From positions 32,505,890 to 32,569,889 of the forward strand of contig OY754972.1 in NCBI GenBank assembly GCA_963576475.1: 64,000 bases of DNA, in the 5' to 3' direction. Of this stretch, positions 11,560 through 25,907 are shown in pieces; within the stretch, counting starts at the first letter, position 1, and each line of letters starts with the position of its first letter. The translations under genes were made by a program, and so were the position numbers. The notes beneath the pieces were generated by a model. It saw only the letters and a list, made by a program, of their open reading frames with translations, was not told where the DNA came from and ran no database searches. Origin of the DNA: Molanna angustata. Lineage: Eukaryota > Arthropoda > Insecta > Trichoptera > Molannidae.

Positions 11560-12640
11560 GTCGTGCGCTAAGTGAAGTACCTCCTAACCACACCCCTTGC
11601 CATCACCTTAGCAATAATCATGAGCCACCATGCATTATTGAAAGCCCCAGATATATCAATCAAGAAAGAACCGGAGGAAATGATCTCTTTCCTTTCAGTT
11701 TCTTTCAATCAAGCCCTCTAAGAATGGCATCCTCAGTGGAGTAAACGAGCATGAAGCCAAACTGCAGATTCGAATGAGGAGAGACTTTCGTCAAGCCTAT
11801 TGCGGATGTCCACTTCGAGGACCTTACCCAGCACTGGAAACAGAGTAATCGGCCTGCAGGTGCCAGGGTCCGATCTCAACTTGCTATTGCCCTTTGGTAT
11901 GATTTTTAGGATCCCATGCCATTCATTCAAGAAGACACCTTCATTTAAACACTTCTCTAACACAGTTACAACCACATCACTGCCTCCCATACCTGTCAAG
12001 TCTCGCCCTGAACTAATCCCTGCAGACTGGGAAAAGGCGGCCAGTGCCCTGACTGCCCCATGGTGCGGGCTACAATCAGGCAAGTCGTCAGGAACCAGTC
12101 TCTTCAGGAGAGCCTCGAGGGTATCTTGGATCCTCGAGGTATTGCCTGAGTCTGTGATTATCGTCGACAAGTAAGTGTCTGTCCTTTGATAGAACACTAA
12201 CCATCTCCTATGGGTAAGCACACCCAACCTCAGCCACCCAGTCACGCAAATGCTGGGTCTTGGTGCACACAGTGGTATATGCGCTTAGCCTTGACCATCA
12301 TGATCAATGAGGCCCTCGAACCAGAAAGTTCAGCCGACCATTATGAGGGCTTTCTAGAGACACCCGGTTTTATGTATCTCCCCCAATCTCTTAGTTTGTC
12401 CAGTGTGCGCAACAAGCCGCTCAGATATCCATCAAGCACCCGCCGTACCTAAAGTAAACGGAGACAACAAAATATCCTCCCTGTCCACCAAGACTGACAT
12501 GCACACACGACAGTCATCCGACAGATCATCGACCAGCACCGGAGACTTAACGCTATTGCGGTAGACCACTCCAGCCAGAATTCACAACAAACGTAGGCTA
12601 ACTTGCTCGGCAGTTGAAACAAAACGCAGCCATACATATG
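11560..12640 (-). pseudogene. R1-type LINE ORF2 fragment (endonuclease part and reverse-transcriptase start)
   Basis: On the minus strand a decayed endonuclease portion (VDREDILLS-like text near 12,480) is followed by an open frame at 12,245-11,733. It contains RLVPDDLPDCSPHH, LTGMGGSDVVVTVLEKCLNE, LKIIPKGN and DPGTCRPITLFPVLGKVLE, the fingers region of R1-clade reverse transcriptases (usually P..YRPI.LLP..GK..E). Stops and shifts disrupt it and the catalytic YADD part is missing. Confidence 0.8.
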
Positions 12641-12734
12641 ACATTTGTAGCAGCAAACAGCACCTAAATTTCTTCTGACAACTACACTAATACACTAATT
12701 GATAAAACAGTACAATCTCCATGGCTCTTTATTA

Positions 12735-13010
12735 ACTTGTACATTGATTTCTGCATAAGAGCCCTTAAGGATGAAAGCAAGGGTCTGAAATTGAGTACCG
12801 TAATGGTGCGAGATTTGATGTATGCAGACGATAAAGTCCTATTAGCAGAAAGTATGGAAGAGTTACAGTATCTTGTAAGTATGGTATATGAAGGATGTAT
12901 AGAAAATGGACTTAGGATGAATGCCAGCAAATCAAAGACAATTGTCTTTGAAAAGAGTGAAAGCAGAACAGTGTGTAAAATAAGAGTACAGAACTACACT
13001 ACAATCAGGT
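12735..13010 (+). pseudogene. LINE reverse-transcriptase palm fragment with YADD box
   Basis: The frame carries VRDLMYADDKVLLAESMEEL, NGLRMNASKSKTIVFEKSE and ends KIRVQN. MYADD is the catalytic motif of non-LTR reverse transcriptases. This small piece joins tail to tail with the R1-type relic on its left and is 5'- and 3'-truncated. Its style matches family L1 (C-terminal pieces at 6.6, 22.4 and 60.5 kb). Confidence 0.8.
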
Positions 13011-13150
13011 GACCCGGCAAAACAAATCAAGGTACACAGACAGCATATTGTGGTATTGATAAATGTAGCAGTCTATACTACACTTCAATCAGGTGACCCA
13101 GCAAAACAAGTCGAGGTACACAGACAGCATATTGTGGTATTGATAAAACA
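13003..13150. repeat. 85-bp tandem duplication at the LINE edge
   Basis: A block beginning CAATCAGGTGACCCGGC and ending near ATTGTGGTATTGATAAA appears twice with an 85-bp offset and a few differences (CGGC/CAGC, AAATC/AAGTC). Confidence 0.8.
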
Positions 13151-13800
13151 CTTGGAGATGGAGTAGAGTTGTAAATATGATTGGTTCATAAATTTCGCAA
13201 AATATACCGTGTGAAGAGATTATTAGTAGTAGGACGGAATAATAAAGTGGAGACGAGGAAAGGACACTTGAAGGACTAGAAGCTCATCAACAGGGTAAAC
13301 TAAGTTTTGTATTTACCTTATTATTAGGTAAAACTATTAATTACATTTTAGTATTGATTCAATTCTAGAAATATAATTTGAATGAACATATCTAGTTACT
13401 AAATAGACAGAGAAATTGATTGAATAGGAATATACAACATCCAGTTTACCTGATTGCTACTGTAACTACTGAACCATTGACAACATTTTACCAGTCATCA
13501 CAAATAAATATGTATTAAGCAGGTAATAATATAAATATTCATGCATGAGAATGAATGCTAAACCAAACCAAACATTATGATAGTCATCATTTTATATTTT
13601 TATCTATTTAGGATTTTAATGTGTTCATTCAAATCTTACAATAACCCATTTGCATGACGTATGCAAATAAGTTTACTATTTTTATACTAGAAAATTCATT
13701 GTTTCATATTACTTACATATAATATTGTAGATAATTTAACAAAAAAAACCTTATAAAGCATGGCTACATTAGTATATTTTATAGATTGCCACTAAACAAA

Positions 13801-14366
13801 ATATAACAATTAAATATGCTCAAACATAAAATACAAGAAAGAATAATTGTTCTGTGGGTTAATAGAAACTAAAGAACTGTGAAATCATGACTCTCCACTA
13901 TTCCATAGTAAAAATATAACAATTAAATATGCTCAAACATAAAATACAAGAAAGAATAATTGTTCTGTGGGTTAATAGAAACTAAAGAACTGTGAAATCA
14001 TGACTCTCCACTATTCCATAGTAAAAATATAACAATTAAATATGCTCAAACATAAAATACAAGAAAGAATAATTGTTCTGTGGGTTAATAGAAACTAAAG
14101 AACTGTGAAATCATGACTCTCCACTATTCCATAGTAAAAATATAACAATTAAATATGCTCAAACATAAAATACAAGAAAGAATAATTGTTCTGTGGGTTA
14201 ATAGAAACTAAAGAACTGTGAAATCATGACTCTCCACTATTCCATAGTAAAAATATAACAATTAAATATGCTCAAACATAAAATACAAGAAAGAATAATT
14301 GTTCTGTGGGTTAATAGAAACTAAAGAACTGTGAAATCATGACTTTCCACTATTCCATAGTAAAAA
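13801..14366. repeat. 113-bp tandem array, 5 copies
   Basis: Units start at 13,801, 13,914, 14,027, 14,140 and 14,253. They are almost identical; the last differs at GACTTTCC versus GACTCTCC. No coding capacity is seen. Confidence 0.95.
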
Positions 14367-16260
14367 ATTAGCCATTTTTAAACATTTGGCAGTTAAGTAA
14401 AACAAACGTAATATGGTAGTACAAATTAAATTCATAACTTAGATTGCGGTAAGTTTGTAGCTTACTACTGCAACCACTGCAAAATCATTTTTTTCCATTT
14501 TCGCGTTGATTAACGTGCCTTAAGTGTTTGTACATTTTAAGTCATTGTTGTCAAAATATTACATGTCTTATGGTACAATGTTCTTTGAAAAATAGATCAG
14601 ATAATTTGCTTAATCTAACTATAAGAATGGTGTTAAGTACAGCAATCTTTTTAAAAAAAATTTACTATTATTTGGTAAGTCTGTTATGAGTAAAGTAAGG
14701 GTGGAAAAATTAAAGGAAATATCTATTGAATTTTAAACAAATCAGAATGACTGAAATCACCAGATAAAAAGAGGGTCGTCGGTTTGCAAGCAAATTAAAA
14801 ATACAGTTTTGAGTTAAACACTTGCATATATCAAGTTCCAAAAGTATTTTGGGGATTGGAAAAAGCGCTGATATAAGTGTATAATATAATTATGAAGACT
14901 GATTTAAAAAAATATTTTGAATAAAATGAAAATACCCACACCTTGTACCACAAATTCCAAAAAATTGCAGCAATGACAAAAAGTCTGTATTTTGACATGT
15001 ATAAATTAAGCTATAAAATGAGATGTCTTATGATCATTTTTAATGAATGTATCTTTCTTTCTTGTATTGGACATTAGAAACAGACAATATAATATTACGA
15101 TACATAAAATAAAGGTTGTGAAGCATTAATTTGTTAATATTACGAAGCAGATTCAAGTTGCTCCACTATAGGTATAAATATTTTAAAAATACAATACAAT
15201 TTCTATAAAATGTATAATTTCCAAAAGTATGACCACATTTAAAAATAATATATAATGAATGGTCATATTAAAATGTTTAACAAGATTTTATGTAAGTACC
15301 TATAATGCATAAGTAAATTTTTGTAGTTTGACTACATATTGTTAAAGCTTTATATGGACATCCTAACTATCATTTTGAATGAATGAGATAATTATTATTT
15401 AATTTATTACAATTTACATCACAATGACATTGATTGTTGTTTAGATACATTAATATAATTCAAATCTATGGCAAGGGTTTCAACCAAATATCAACAGACA
15501 ACAGACAATGTATTGCGTAAAGTTGTATAGGTTGAGTTATGTAACTTTGGTATTAACATTTTTCCATATTTTCATTTTAATGAAATCTTAATACACATGA
15601 CAATACAATGCATAACACAATGATTCTTTTGGTACACAGGATTTTGTTTATTTATTTTTGTAACTTCTTTTATCTACACTGGTAACATTATTTCTTCCAA
15701 CTAACCAGAATTAATACAATGTGTACTATTATGATTGGTAACATAATAAATTTCCTTATTGATAGTGAATAGTTTTGTAAGATAAATTAAACAAGCTTTC
15801 GTAGATTCTCTTATAAAAATGTTATAAAAATATAATTTAATGTTTGATGCCATTATATGAGGTTTCGCTACCAAAACTGTAATGAGTATAATATTAATTT
15901 GTAATTACTGTAGATTATTTTGAATAATTAAGATTAAATTTTGGCAACTAAGGCTTCATTAGTGAATCTTCAATTTTTCAGTAACGAAAATAATTACAAT
16001 TGAAATAATGTGTGAGATTAAACTTAGTAAAGCAATAAATTATTTTACAGTAAGAGAACCAAGGTTTGCCTAGAAAGTGATAAATTCAACATTGTTAAGA
16101 AGAAGTAATAAAGCTAAAATGTACACTTTCTTTACCTGATATGATTTTGTCAATAATAATATATTTATATCGTTAATTGAGTTGATAATTGTGTGATATG
16201 ATTATGTCAATAACATATTTAGCTGATTGATTTGAACTGTTTCTATCCATATTAATATCA
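14367..16260. other. AT-rich sequence with nothing recognised
   Basis: Nearly 1.9 kb of low-GC DNA without a credible frame, tRNA-like or terminal-repeat signal on either strand. It is probably intron or old decayed repeat. Confidence 0.4.
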
Positions 16261-16263
16261 ATT

Positions 16264-16387
16264 CTTGAAGAATTTATATTAATTTCAAGTCTTGAAGATT
16301 TCATATTAATTTCAAGTCTTGAAGAATTTATATTAATTTCAAGTCTTGAAGAATTTATATTAAATTCAAGTCTTGAAGAATTTATTA
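16264..16387. repeat. 27-bp tandem repeat, about 4.5 copies
   Basis: CTTGAAGAATTTATATTAA recurs every 27 bp (16,264, 16,291, 16,318, 16,345, 16,372) with small changes. Confidence 0.9.
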
Positions 16388-16477
16388 TAAGTAGTAAATA
16401 ACTATTGACATGATGTATAATTTTATTTTATTCATTTTAGATATCCAACAGTACAGTACAATATAGTAACACAGTAA

Positions 16478-17048
16478 CGCTACGTCCTACGTAGGCGATT
16501 CAAAGCGAACGCGATTGCGAAGCGATGCGGTGCGGATACAAGCGAATTCAATGCGATGCGGTGCGACGCGGCGGCTCTGTCCTACGTGTGCGCGAATCGT
16601 TCCCTCTGCCGCCAGCTACTGTCATGAATATACGTATATAAAATACTCAAGAAGTATGTTCGGCAGAAAAGTGAAACTAATATTGTGTACTTAGAGAGGC
16701 ATATTTATGGGGGATATCACAATTTGTATGAAGAATTACGTCATCTTGAATTAATAAATGAGACTGAATTTACATCTTTCCGGGAAACATATCAAAATTT
16801 GACATTCGTGAGAGAAAACTTTGTGTGTTTTGAACAACATCCTATTGTAAAATAGCAATAATAAATAAATGTGTTTACTTGTAGTCCCATTTATTTTTGC
16901 CAAATTCTAAAATTCATGGTTTGATAATAATAATTCTTTTGTCCCATAATATGGGACGTTGGCGCCACCATCAATTCGCGCAAAAATATCAAACCAACTG
17001 ATCACGTTCGCTTTGTATAGCTTTGAATCGCCTACGTAGGACGTCGCG
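16478..17048. mobile_element. PIF/Harbinger-like element, non-autonomous, with a short coding remnant
   Basis: The ends are inverted copies of ACGTCCTACGTAGGCGATTC with a 3-bp TAA on each side (16,475-16,477 and 17,049-17,051), typical of PIF/Harbinger. The left part has imperfect GCGATGCGGTGCG repeats. A plus-strand frame ending at 16,855 reads IYGGYHNLYEELRHLELIN and TSFRETYQNLTFV before a stop, resembling the start of Harbinger nucleases. The catalytic part is absent, so it is an internally deleted copy. Confidence 0.75.
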
Positions 17049-17051
17049 TAA

Positions 17052-19208
<2,157 letters not shown>

Positions 19209-19585
19209 TCAGGCTGGAAGCTTTTGAGATGTGGTTGCATCGCAGAATGCTCAAAATCCCTTGGACAGATCTGGTTACGAAAGCAGAAGTCTTAAGCCGA
19301 GCCAGAAAAACCAGGAAACTATTGTCCACAATAAAGGTCCGCAAGATCACATATCTGGGTCACATAATGAGGGGAGAGAAGTATCACTTGCTCCAACTAA
19401 TACTGAAGGGCAAGATAGAAGGTCGCCGAGGGACTGGAAGGAGACAGATGTCCTGGCTGCGCAACATTATGGAATGGACCGGCTTCAGGACCGTGGAACA
19501 GATATTCCGAGCAGCACAGGACAGAGAGGGATTTGCCAGAGTGATAGAAGGCACCGGAAGAAGAAGAAGAAATACATGCATATGA
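19209..19585 (+). pseudogene. C-terminal end of a LINE reverse transcriptase (family L2)
   Basis: The frame has EMWLHRRMLKIPWTDLVTKA, TIKVRKITYLGHIMRGEKYH, ILKGKIEGRRGTGRRQMSWL and RTVEQIFRAAQDREGFARVI, the tail that follows the palm/thumb in a widespread insect LINE family. It is 5'-truncated just before EMW and has no tail. A slightly different second frame (19,231-19,674) is only a shadow. Confidence 0.85.
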
Positions 19586-20104
19586 TAAATAAGTTTTATA
19601 AAATATTTTCACATCACTATTATCAAATACTCTACTCTACTCTACTGGGATACCTATATAACAGTAAAATATAAAAGTCAGTGTTTACCACAAATTTACC
19701 ATGAACAAATTTAAATGAAGATTACTTCTTGAATATAAATAGTCAATTAGATATCAATAAAGTTGAAGAGTTTCTAGTTTATATACTTCTTTTACAGTAT
19801 AAAGAAGTATAGGCAGTATAAGATAATAAAAAGATTTAGGTATAAAACATCAAGATTAAGAAAGAATCTAATTCATAAGAACAACACATACAAGATAATT
19901 GATTCACAATATTATAAATAATTCAATAGTAAGAATAAAAACAACAAATAACAATCAATATAGGTACCTATACATTTTATTAAACAAAATTATCCTAATA
20001 TTAATATAACGATGAATAAAAAAACAGGTGATATTGAGCAAACCTCTAAATATATATATATATATATATATATTAGGGACAAATTATTATATATTAGAGA
20101 TATA

Positions 20105-21051
20105 GGCCCGAGATATCAGTTGGCCCTTAAATCGTTGGATTTGGTAATCCAAGTTAAAAGTTTAGGGAAGATTAAATTTCATTCGCGTATTTCAGTGCAA
20201 AATGAAACGTCAGTTACGTAATCTTCAACTATAGATATATTTTACGTTTTTCTATGGTTATTGTCTATAACGCATCTGTCAAATTGTAATAACCTTAAAT
20301 GATACGTGACGCGAAGCTGTGACTAAATATTATTTTATTATTATAACAACACATTATTTTATTTGTTTCATTACACAGCATGTTACTTTTTCAATTTTTT
20401 ATACCGATCGATGTTTTTTTTTAATTAAAATCAAACATTGTAGTGAAAAAATGTCATTGAATATATACTACGTACGTAGTACTTCAATGCAAAATGTATG
20501 TACATTTTACAGATGGATATGGAACTAAGTGATAATAGTAAAATAGTGTTTTATGTAGAAAATTTAAGAATACACATTATATGTATATATAGAAACAGGA
20601 TGGATCAATTTAAAAAGTGGGATGAAAAAACATCGCAAAAATAAAGTTGCGTGCCTGACGTTTCATTATGGCTGACAGTTTATTTCGTTTGTTGTCAGGC
20701 AATACATCATAATTATGTAAAAAAGAAAATAAATATTAAATACATGAACCACTTCTATATCAAGTCTTTTATTTTAACAACAAAAATAAATCATGATTAT
20801 AATTATTATGCATAGTTATTTGTAGTATAAAATGAAATAAAACATTAAAGCGTGCGGCGATTAGTACGCCACCTGGCGAAAAAGACTAGAAACAATACTT
20901 AACTCAAGATTAAGACACGCGATCCGCCAGAAACGTTGAGTTAAATATTTGTCGTTTAGTGACGTATTTAAGGGAAGATTAGGTACTGAAATACGCAATA
21001 TTTTTGTTAAACTTGAGTTAAACTCCTAAGGGCCGACTGAAATACTGGGCC
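20105..21051. mobile_element. possible MITE with imperfect long inverted repeats
   Basis: The left end GGCCCGAGATATCAGTTGGC pairs with the right end read backwards (GGCCCAGTATTTCAGTCGGC), with ATA on both outer sides. Inside, GCGTATTTCAGT/ACTGAAATACGC and ATGAAACGTCAG/CTGACGTTTCAT are further inverted pairs. There is no coding frame. The superfamily is undecided. Confidence 0.55.
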
Positions 21052-21250
21052 ATAATTGGCATATTGCAGTAGATAATATTAAGTATAAAATGTGACAACT
21101 TGTTATGGTATATATGTATGTAACATGTACATAGGTATACATTGTCAACAACTAGACAATATCAGAAAATGTTTTATTTATCTACCGACATACTTCACTT
21201 TCATTCAATTTATTGACACTAAATATTATTCATTGAGTGAATTGTTTAAT

Positions 21251-22248
21251 CCAACTGTCGATTTGTTCAGGAGAACTTTGTTCTCTTAACATATCGACAA
21301 TGTTTCAAGCCAGAATACGCGAGAATTGTATGGAGAGGTCTACTTTTTTCACGGCTTTTCCAACTTTGAAGTCAAAAAACACCAACTTAGAGGCTTCGCA
21401 GCATATATGTTCCATAGACGGATTTACTCAGAATTCGGAGTAGAACATTTCGTGTGTCTGTGTGTGTGTGTGTGTGTCCGTCCCCCCCTTATAACTTTTG
21501 ATCTGCTCAATTTACAGAGCCCAAAATTTCAGAATATATACACAGTTATAGGCCTACAAAACTTTTTTACTCAAAATTTTTAATTTTTGTTTCAGTCAGG
21601 GGTTATCAACTTTTGAATTTTTATTTTATTTTTCCATATATCTCAGAAACCATAAAAGTTAGAACGCTGAAAATTGGTACAAACATAGACAAATACAAAA
21701 TCTCAAATTAGTTTTTTCAAAAAAATTCCAGGGTTTCTCAAACATTTTTTATTAAGAAAAGTATTTTTTTTATCATAAATTTATGAGTTTAACTGCCTAT
21801 TTTCCAAAACTTTTACAATTATCGAAAAAAGCCGAAACACCCCAACTAGATAATTTAATTTTCTATAAAAAATATTAGCATTGTAGTAGAAGATCTCAAT
21901 TTTTTTTAACAATTTTTTTAAAAAATGAATTTAGTGACGACATAGCTTCAAAAAATTTTGTATGGCAGTCGACTATAAACAATATGTAAGAAGACTTAAT
22001 AGTTTGATACTTCATCTTCAAACATACATACAAACCATCATGCTATTTTCATATTCTGGGTAGGAAAAAAGGACCTTCCTCCATACTATCCTATCTTGAC
22101 ATACATACCTACATATGTTGTATAGAAAACAAAATATCTGACAATATTCAATAATTTGTATTTATGGGTTTATAGTTTGGTACATATTCTTCAACTATAC
22201 ATACTATCGCTATCGACAGTTGGATCTCATGTGTTACATGCAACTAGT
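21251..22248 (+). mobile_element. Helentron-like (HINE) element, fullest copy
   Basis: The 5' end CCAACTGTCGAT is followed by a hairpin (GAGAAC...GTTCTC). The 3' part has the inverted subterminal copy ATCGACAGTTGG, then the hairpin CATGTGTTACATG and the end CAACTAGT. A TG microsatellite lies in the 5' half (21,461-21,478). Asymmetric ends, a short subterminal inverted repeat, a 3' hairpin and a central microsatellite are the layout of Helentron-associated elements such as DINE-1. There is no transposase or helicase frame, so it is non-autonomous. Confidence 0.75.
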
Positions 22249-22415
22249 TAATACAATATATTTAAATTAAATTAACAAAAATAAATGATAGGCATCGTGA
22301 TTGTTCTCTTTAATTTTAATATTACCTATAATTATATTTATTTCTATTTGATATTCAAAACAAATAAATGGACATGGCAGAAGTTGCTCAAAAACAGAAT
22401 AAATACCTACTGTTG

Positions 22416-22810
22416 AAATTAGATTATTAAGAAGAATTTGTAATAGAACAATTTATGACAGGGTAAGAAATGAGGACATAAGGAAAGAATGTAAGATGAA
22501 GAAAGATGTCATTAATAGAATGAAAGTGAACACTTTGAGATGGTTTGGCCACATGGGAAGAATGAATGAGGAACGCCTGACAAAGAAAATATACAGTGTG
22601 GACAAGAATGGAATGATAGGTCGGAGCCACCCAAGAAAGGGATGGCACGACCTTGTGAATGATATTCTGACAGACGGAAATGTTAGAAGCATGAACAACA
22701 GACGAACGTGTATGAGACGATGCATGAATGTGGACAAAGCGAGGAATGTGTGCCAAGATAGAAAAATGTGGCATTCAGACTTTCAAACAATATACAAAGA
22801 TGTCAGTTAA
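22416..22810 (+). pseudogene. C-terminal end of a LINE reverse transcriptase (family L1)
   Basis: Plus-strand frame with EIRLLRRICNRTIYDRVRNE, NTLRWFGHMGRMNEERLTKK, HPRKGWHDLVNDIL and RRCMNVDKARNVCQDRKMW, ending with TAA at 22,810. It is the same family as 6.6 and 60.5 kb. The frame is open over about 130 codons but lacks the catalytic palm. Confidence 0.85.
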
Positions 22811-22954
22811 TAACTTCACAATTTGGGTGGGTTTGCAAATAAAAAAACTATTGTAGGTACATATGATTTATATAAAATCTTATTTATAATTTTTTTTTTA
22901 ATCCTGTTTTTTTTTGTGAACTATGAAAAAACTATCCAGACCTCAAAGTAGGTC

Positions 22955-23206
22955 ATTAAAACATGCACAAGGCAAAAGATACATTAAAACATGCACAAGG
23001 CAAAAGATACATTAAAACATGCACAAGGCAAAAGATACATTAAAACATGCACAAGGCAAAAGATACATTAAAACATGCACAAGGCAAAAGATACATTAAA
23101 ACATGCACAAGGCAAAAGATACATTAAAACATGCACAAGGCAAAAGATACATTAAAACATGCACAAGGCAAAAGATACATTAAAACATGCACAAGGCAAA
23201 AGATAG
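22955..23206. repeat. 28-bp tandem array, 9 copies
   Basis: CATGCACAAGGCAAAAGATA recurs every 28 bp from 22,962 to 23,186 with no spacer sequence. Confidence 0.97.
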
Positions 23207-23279
23207 ATAAAAACAAAAGAAGTAAAAGTGAATTTTCTTGAATGAACAAATAGTAAAATAACAGAAAAAGAATTCCATT

Positions 23280-23665
23280 TCCCAGATTTATCTATCCCTC
23301 AAGAGCAGTGTAGTCTCTCGTCCCACAACAGCAGTGTCTACATATGACTTTGGTCAGCTGGCAAGCACGCTGTGTGTGTGTCCAAACATCTGGCACTTGA
23401 AACACCTAGCAGCTCCAATAAAATACCTGATAAAGCAGGAATTCCAACTAAGGTAAGAACCCCTATTTAAGCAGCACACTGCAATTCATAACAGATGGAC
23501 TTAAGTTTTTAAGTGTACATAACTTCAATATCCTTGAGAATGTTTCTTATTTCAAGTTACCGAAATTACACCTGACAGCTGACGAGGAGACCAGAGTCAG
23601 CACCTTCTTTCTGGTCCTGACCCCGACAGAGTCTATCCACACCCTTCGAGAAAACAATGCTATTA
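23280..23665 (-). pseudogene. LINE ORF1 zinc-knuckle fragment
   Basis: Reading the minus strand, a decayed gag-like segment leads into CFKCQMFGHTHS and CQLTKVICRHC, the CCHC knuckle pair of insect LINE ORF1 proteins. Stops and frameshifts interrupt it. It lies 3' of, and probably unrelated to, the R1-type piece at 23,690. Confidence 0.6.
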
Positions 23666-23689
23666 CATATATGAAGTGCCAGAACCAAA

Positions 23690-24262
23690 TTAAGCAAAAA
23701 AAATCACAAATTGTTTCTGTAGTGATGCCATAGAGAGGCTATTGAGGACACTACTGCCCTTATACGGGCTCAAGCTCACCAAGGACCCGATCAAGCCTGG
23801 CAATGTGAATAAAATACACAGAGACAAAATAGACCTCGACACCACCAAGAGCAAGAGAAACATAGATACAAAGTTCACAAGAATGAAAGTCGATCAATAA
23901 AGGCGACAAATCAGAGAAATACACAAAGCCCGCCATTGGTTTAGGCCCCTTCTGGATAATCCTGTGATCATCAGAAAGACCCACGCATTTCTCATTCAAT
24001 GTGTACTGCTCCTGCACCAAAACCACCGAGAGGGACAACTCAGTCATCCCTCTCGACAGCTGAGTCACAGCAACCCTTCCATTCCCAAGGTTAATCTGTC
24101 CCACCCTGAAGACTGGAGATCTCCTATTCATAATTAGTCATCTGGATGACCCTCTCAGTGGCATACCTAGCAGCAGGACAATCCCGGGATCCGGTCAGAT
24201 GCCCAGCTGGTTAGCCAAATCTGGTGCAGGTAGCACACTTTGGGGTTCCATCTTTATTCTCA
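23690..24262 (-). pseudogene. R1-type LINE: end of ORF1 and start of ORF2 endonuclease
   Basis: At 24,262-24,130 (minus) an ORF1 tail with zinc-knuckle residues (PKCATC...GHL...RDCPAARYATE) ends at about the point where ORF2 starts with MNRRSPVFRVGQINLGNGRV (24,131). ORF2 continues through LSVVLVQEQYT and VYFVSVYFIHIA, the N-terminal part of the apurinic endonuclease domain, then stops at 23,760. The ORF1/ORF2 overlap is typical of this clade. It is truncated before the catalytic histidine end. Confidence 0.75.
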
Positions 24263-24446
24263 CATATAATATATGTGAGTGCATATTACCATAACCTAAA
24301 ACAACAAAGTGACATTTATGTTTATAAAATATAAAGATATTATTTATTACATCTGTTTAATCATAAAACAGTGTATATAACAAAACAGCAACAAAATCCC
24401 TTTTCTTTAATTCAGTATTCAAAGTTATTGGTGTATTTTTAATAAA

Positions 24447-25470
24447 TTGTACACAGAAATGGAAAGTGAATTTTTTATTCAAAAAGCAACAAATGCAATC
24501 AAAACATTGCAAGAATGTATTATGGATTCAAATACTAAATTAACTAAAGAACAGATTAACAAATTAATACCTAATGAAATAATTGGTATTATTGGAGAAA
24601 TGTCAGAAATTTTAGGTGAAAATAAAATATTAAATGATAAGAACACAAAGTTACAGAGTATGGAGAAAACAAATGCAAGAGAGCGACACAATGAGCTCAT
24701 GAAAAGAATGGAACAGAGAAATGAAGAAAATAATTTGAATAAGGAGTCCTACGTATTAGTCTCAAAAAGAAAAGAATGTTTGAAAGAAAATAGATATGCT
24801 CTACTGTTGGACACAAAAGATGGTGATATGGAAAGTGACAAACTGGAAAAGATTTTTAAGGAAAATATAAATGTTCGTGATATGGGTATTGGAATTTCCA
24901 GTCTCAGAAGTAGTGCAAACAAAAAAAAATTTAATTGTAACATGTAACAACGCTGATGAAAGAAACAAGCTAAAAGAAGCCATCACAAAGAATACTGAGT
25001 TAATGACCGTAGAAGGAAAAGAAAAGAAACCTCTTGTTTGTTTCAAAGGGATTTTAAAAGATGTAACTGAAGATATATTAAATGAGTCATTAAAAAAGCA
25101 AAACACACACCTTTCCATCTATGATAATGAAAAGCTGGTTACAGTAAAATACAGAACGAGACACCGAAACTCCCTTCTATGCAATATAATAGCTGAAGCT
25201 GAACCGAGGATCTGGAATGCACTTATAACAAAAGAAAAAGTAAATATAGACATACAAAGAGTTAGAGTGGAAGACCAATCTCCACTAGTACAATGCTACA
25301 AATGCCAACGTTTTGGACACACACAAAAAGTGTGTACTGGTAAATTAGTTTGCGCTCATTGTGGCGATGAACACAAGATTGCAGATTGCATTAAATATAA
25401 ACAAAACAAAAGTCCAAGTTGTATTAACTGTACGAATTGGAAGGGGACAAATAGGGACAAATTGGAAGAC
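24447..25470 (+). pseudogene. LINE ORF1 (gag-like) with coiled coil and three zinc knuckles, one frameshift
   Basis: The frame starts MESEFFIQKATNAIKTLQEC and continues through a charged, coiled-coil-like region (ENKILNDKNTKLQSMEK). It shifts frame at an A run near 24,920 and continues LIVTCNNADERNKLKEA to the knuckles CYKCQRFGHTQKVC, CAHCGDEHKIADC and CINC. ORF1 proteins of this type bind LINE RNA. The A-run shift and the abrupt fusion to another element at about 25,445-25,475 make it non-functional as it stands. The otherwise clean frame suggests a fairly young copy. Confidence 0.8.
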
Positions 25471-25474
25471 AAAC

Positions 25475-25907
25475 GCTTGAAGTATGGCAGGAACGCTAGA
25501 AATCTGGAAGAACTGCGAGACTGGTCTACCACTTCTTCCCTAACGTTAGGGAAAGAATGGAAAAGAGCTTTATTAGACTGGATCATTTCTCGGTCCAGTT
25601 GATCACGGGCCATGGAAACTTAAAGGGGAAACTCTTTGACCTGGGACTCACTGAAAACCCATGGTGCGTCTGTGGCCTTGGTGCGCAATATGCAGAGCAT
25701 ATCCTTTGGATGTGCCCCCTGCTGACGAATGCCAGAGAGGATATGATCGATGGCTTGACTGTGGACACCCCCAGACCCGTCTGGTTCGGTGAACTCTTCA
25801 GGAATGGTGCAAACATGGCATCATTCCTGAAATTTGTGAAAGTGTGGGTCTCCCGCTGGGAGACTCTTCTTGTACCGGGGCGGCCTCCGGTGGCCTACTC
25901 ACCTTAG
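25475..25907 (+). pseudogene. R1-type LINE ORF2 C-terminal region
   Basis: After one shift near 25,555 the frame reads MEKSFIRLDHFSVQLITGHG, KLFDLGLTENPWCVCGLGAQ, AEHILWMCPLL and ends GRPPVAYSP. The C.C...H....C cluster after the RNase-H-like end is a signature of R1-clade ORF2. Only the last 140 or so codons are present, abutting an unrelated ORF1 on the left. Confidence 0.8.

Noticed and set aside
22955..23206. CRISPR-like array of 28-bp repeats
   Set aside because: The repeats are directly adjacent without unique spacers and the genome is eukaryotic; it is a minisatellite.
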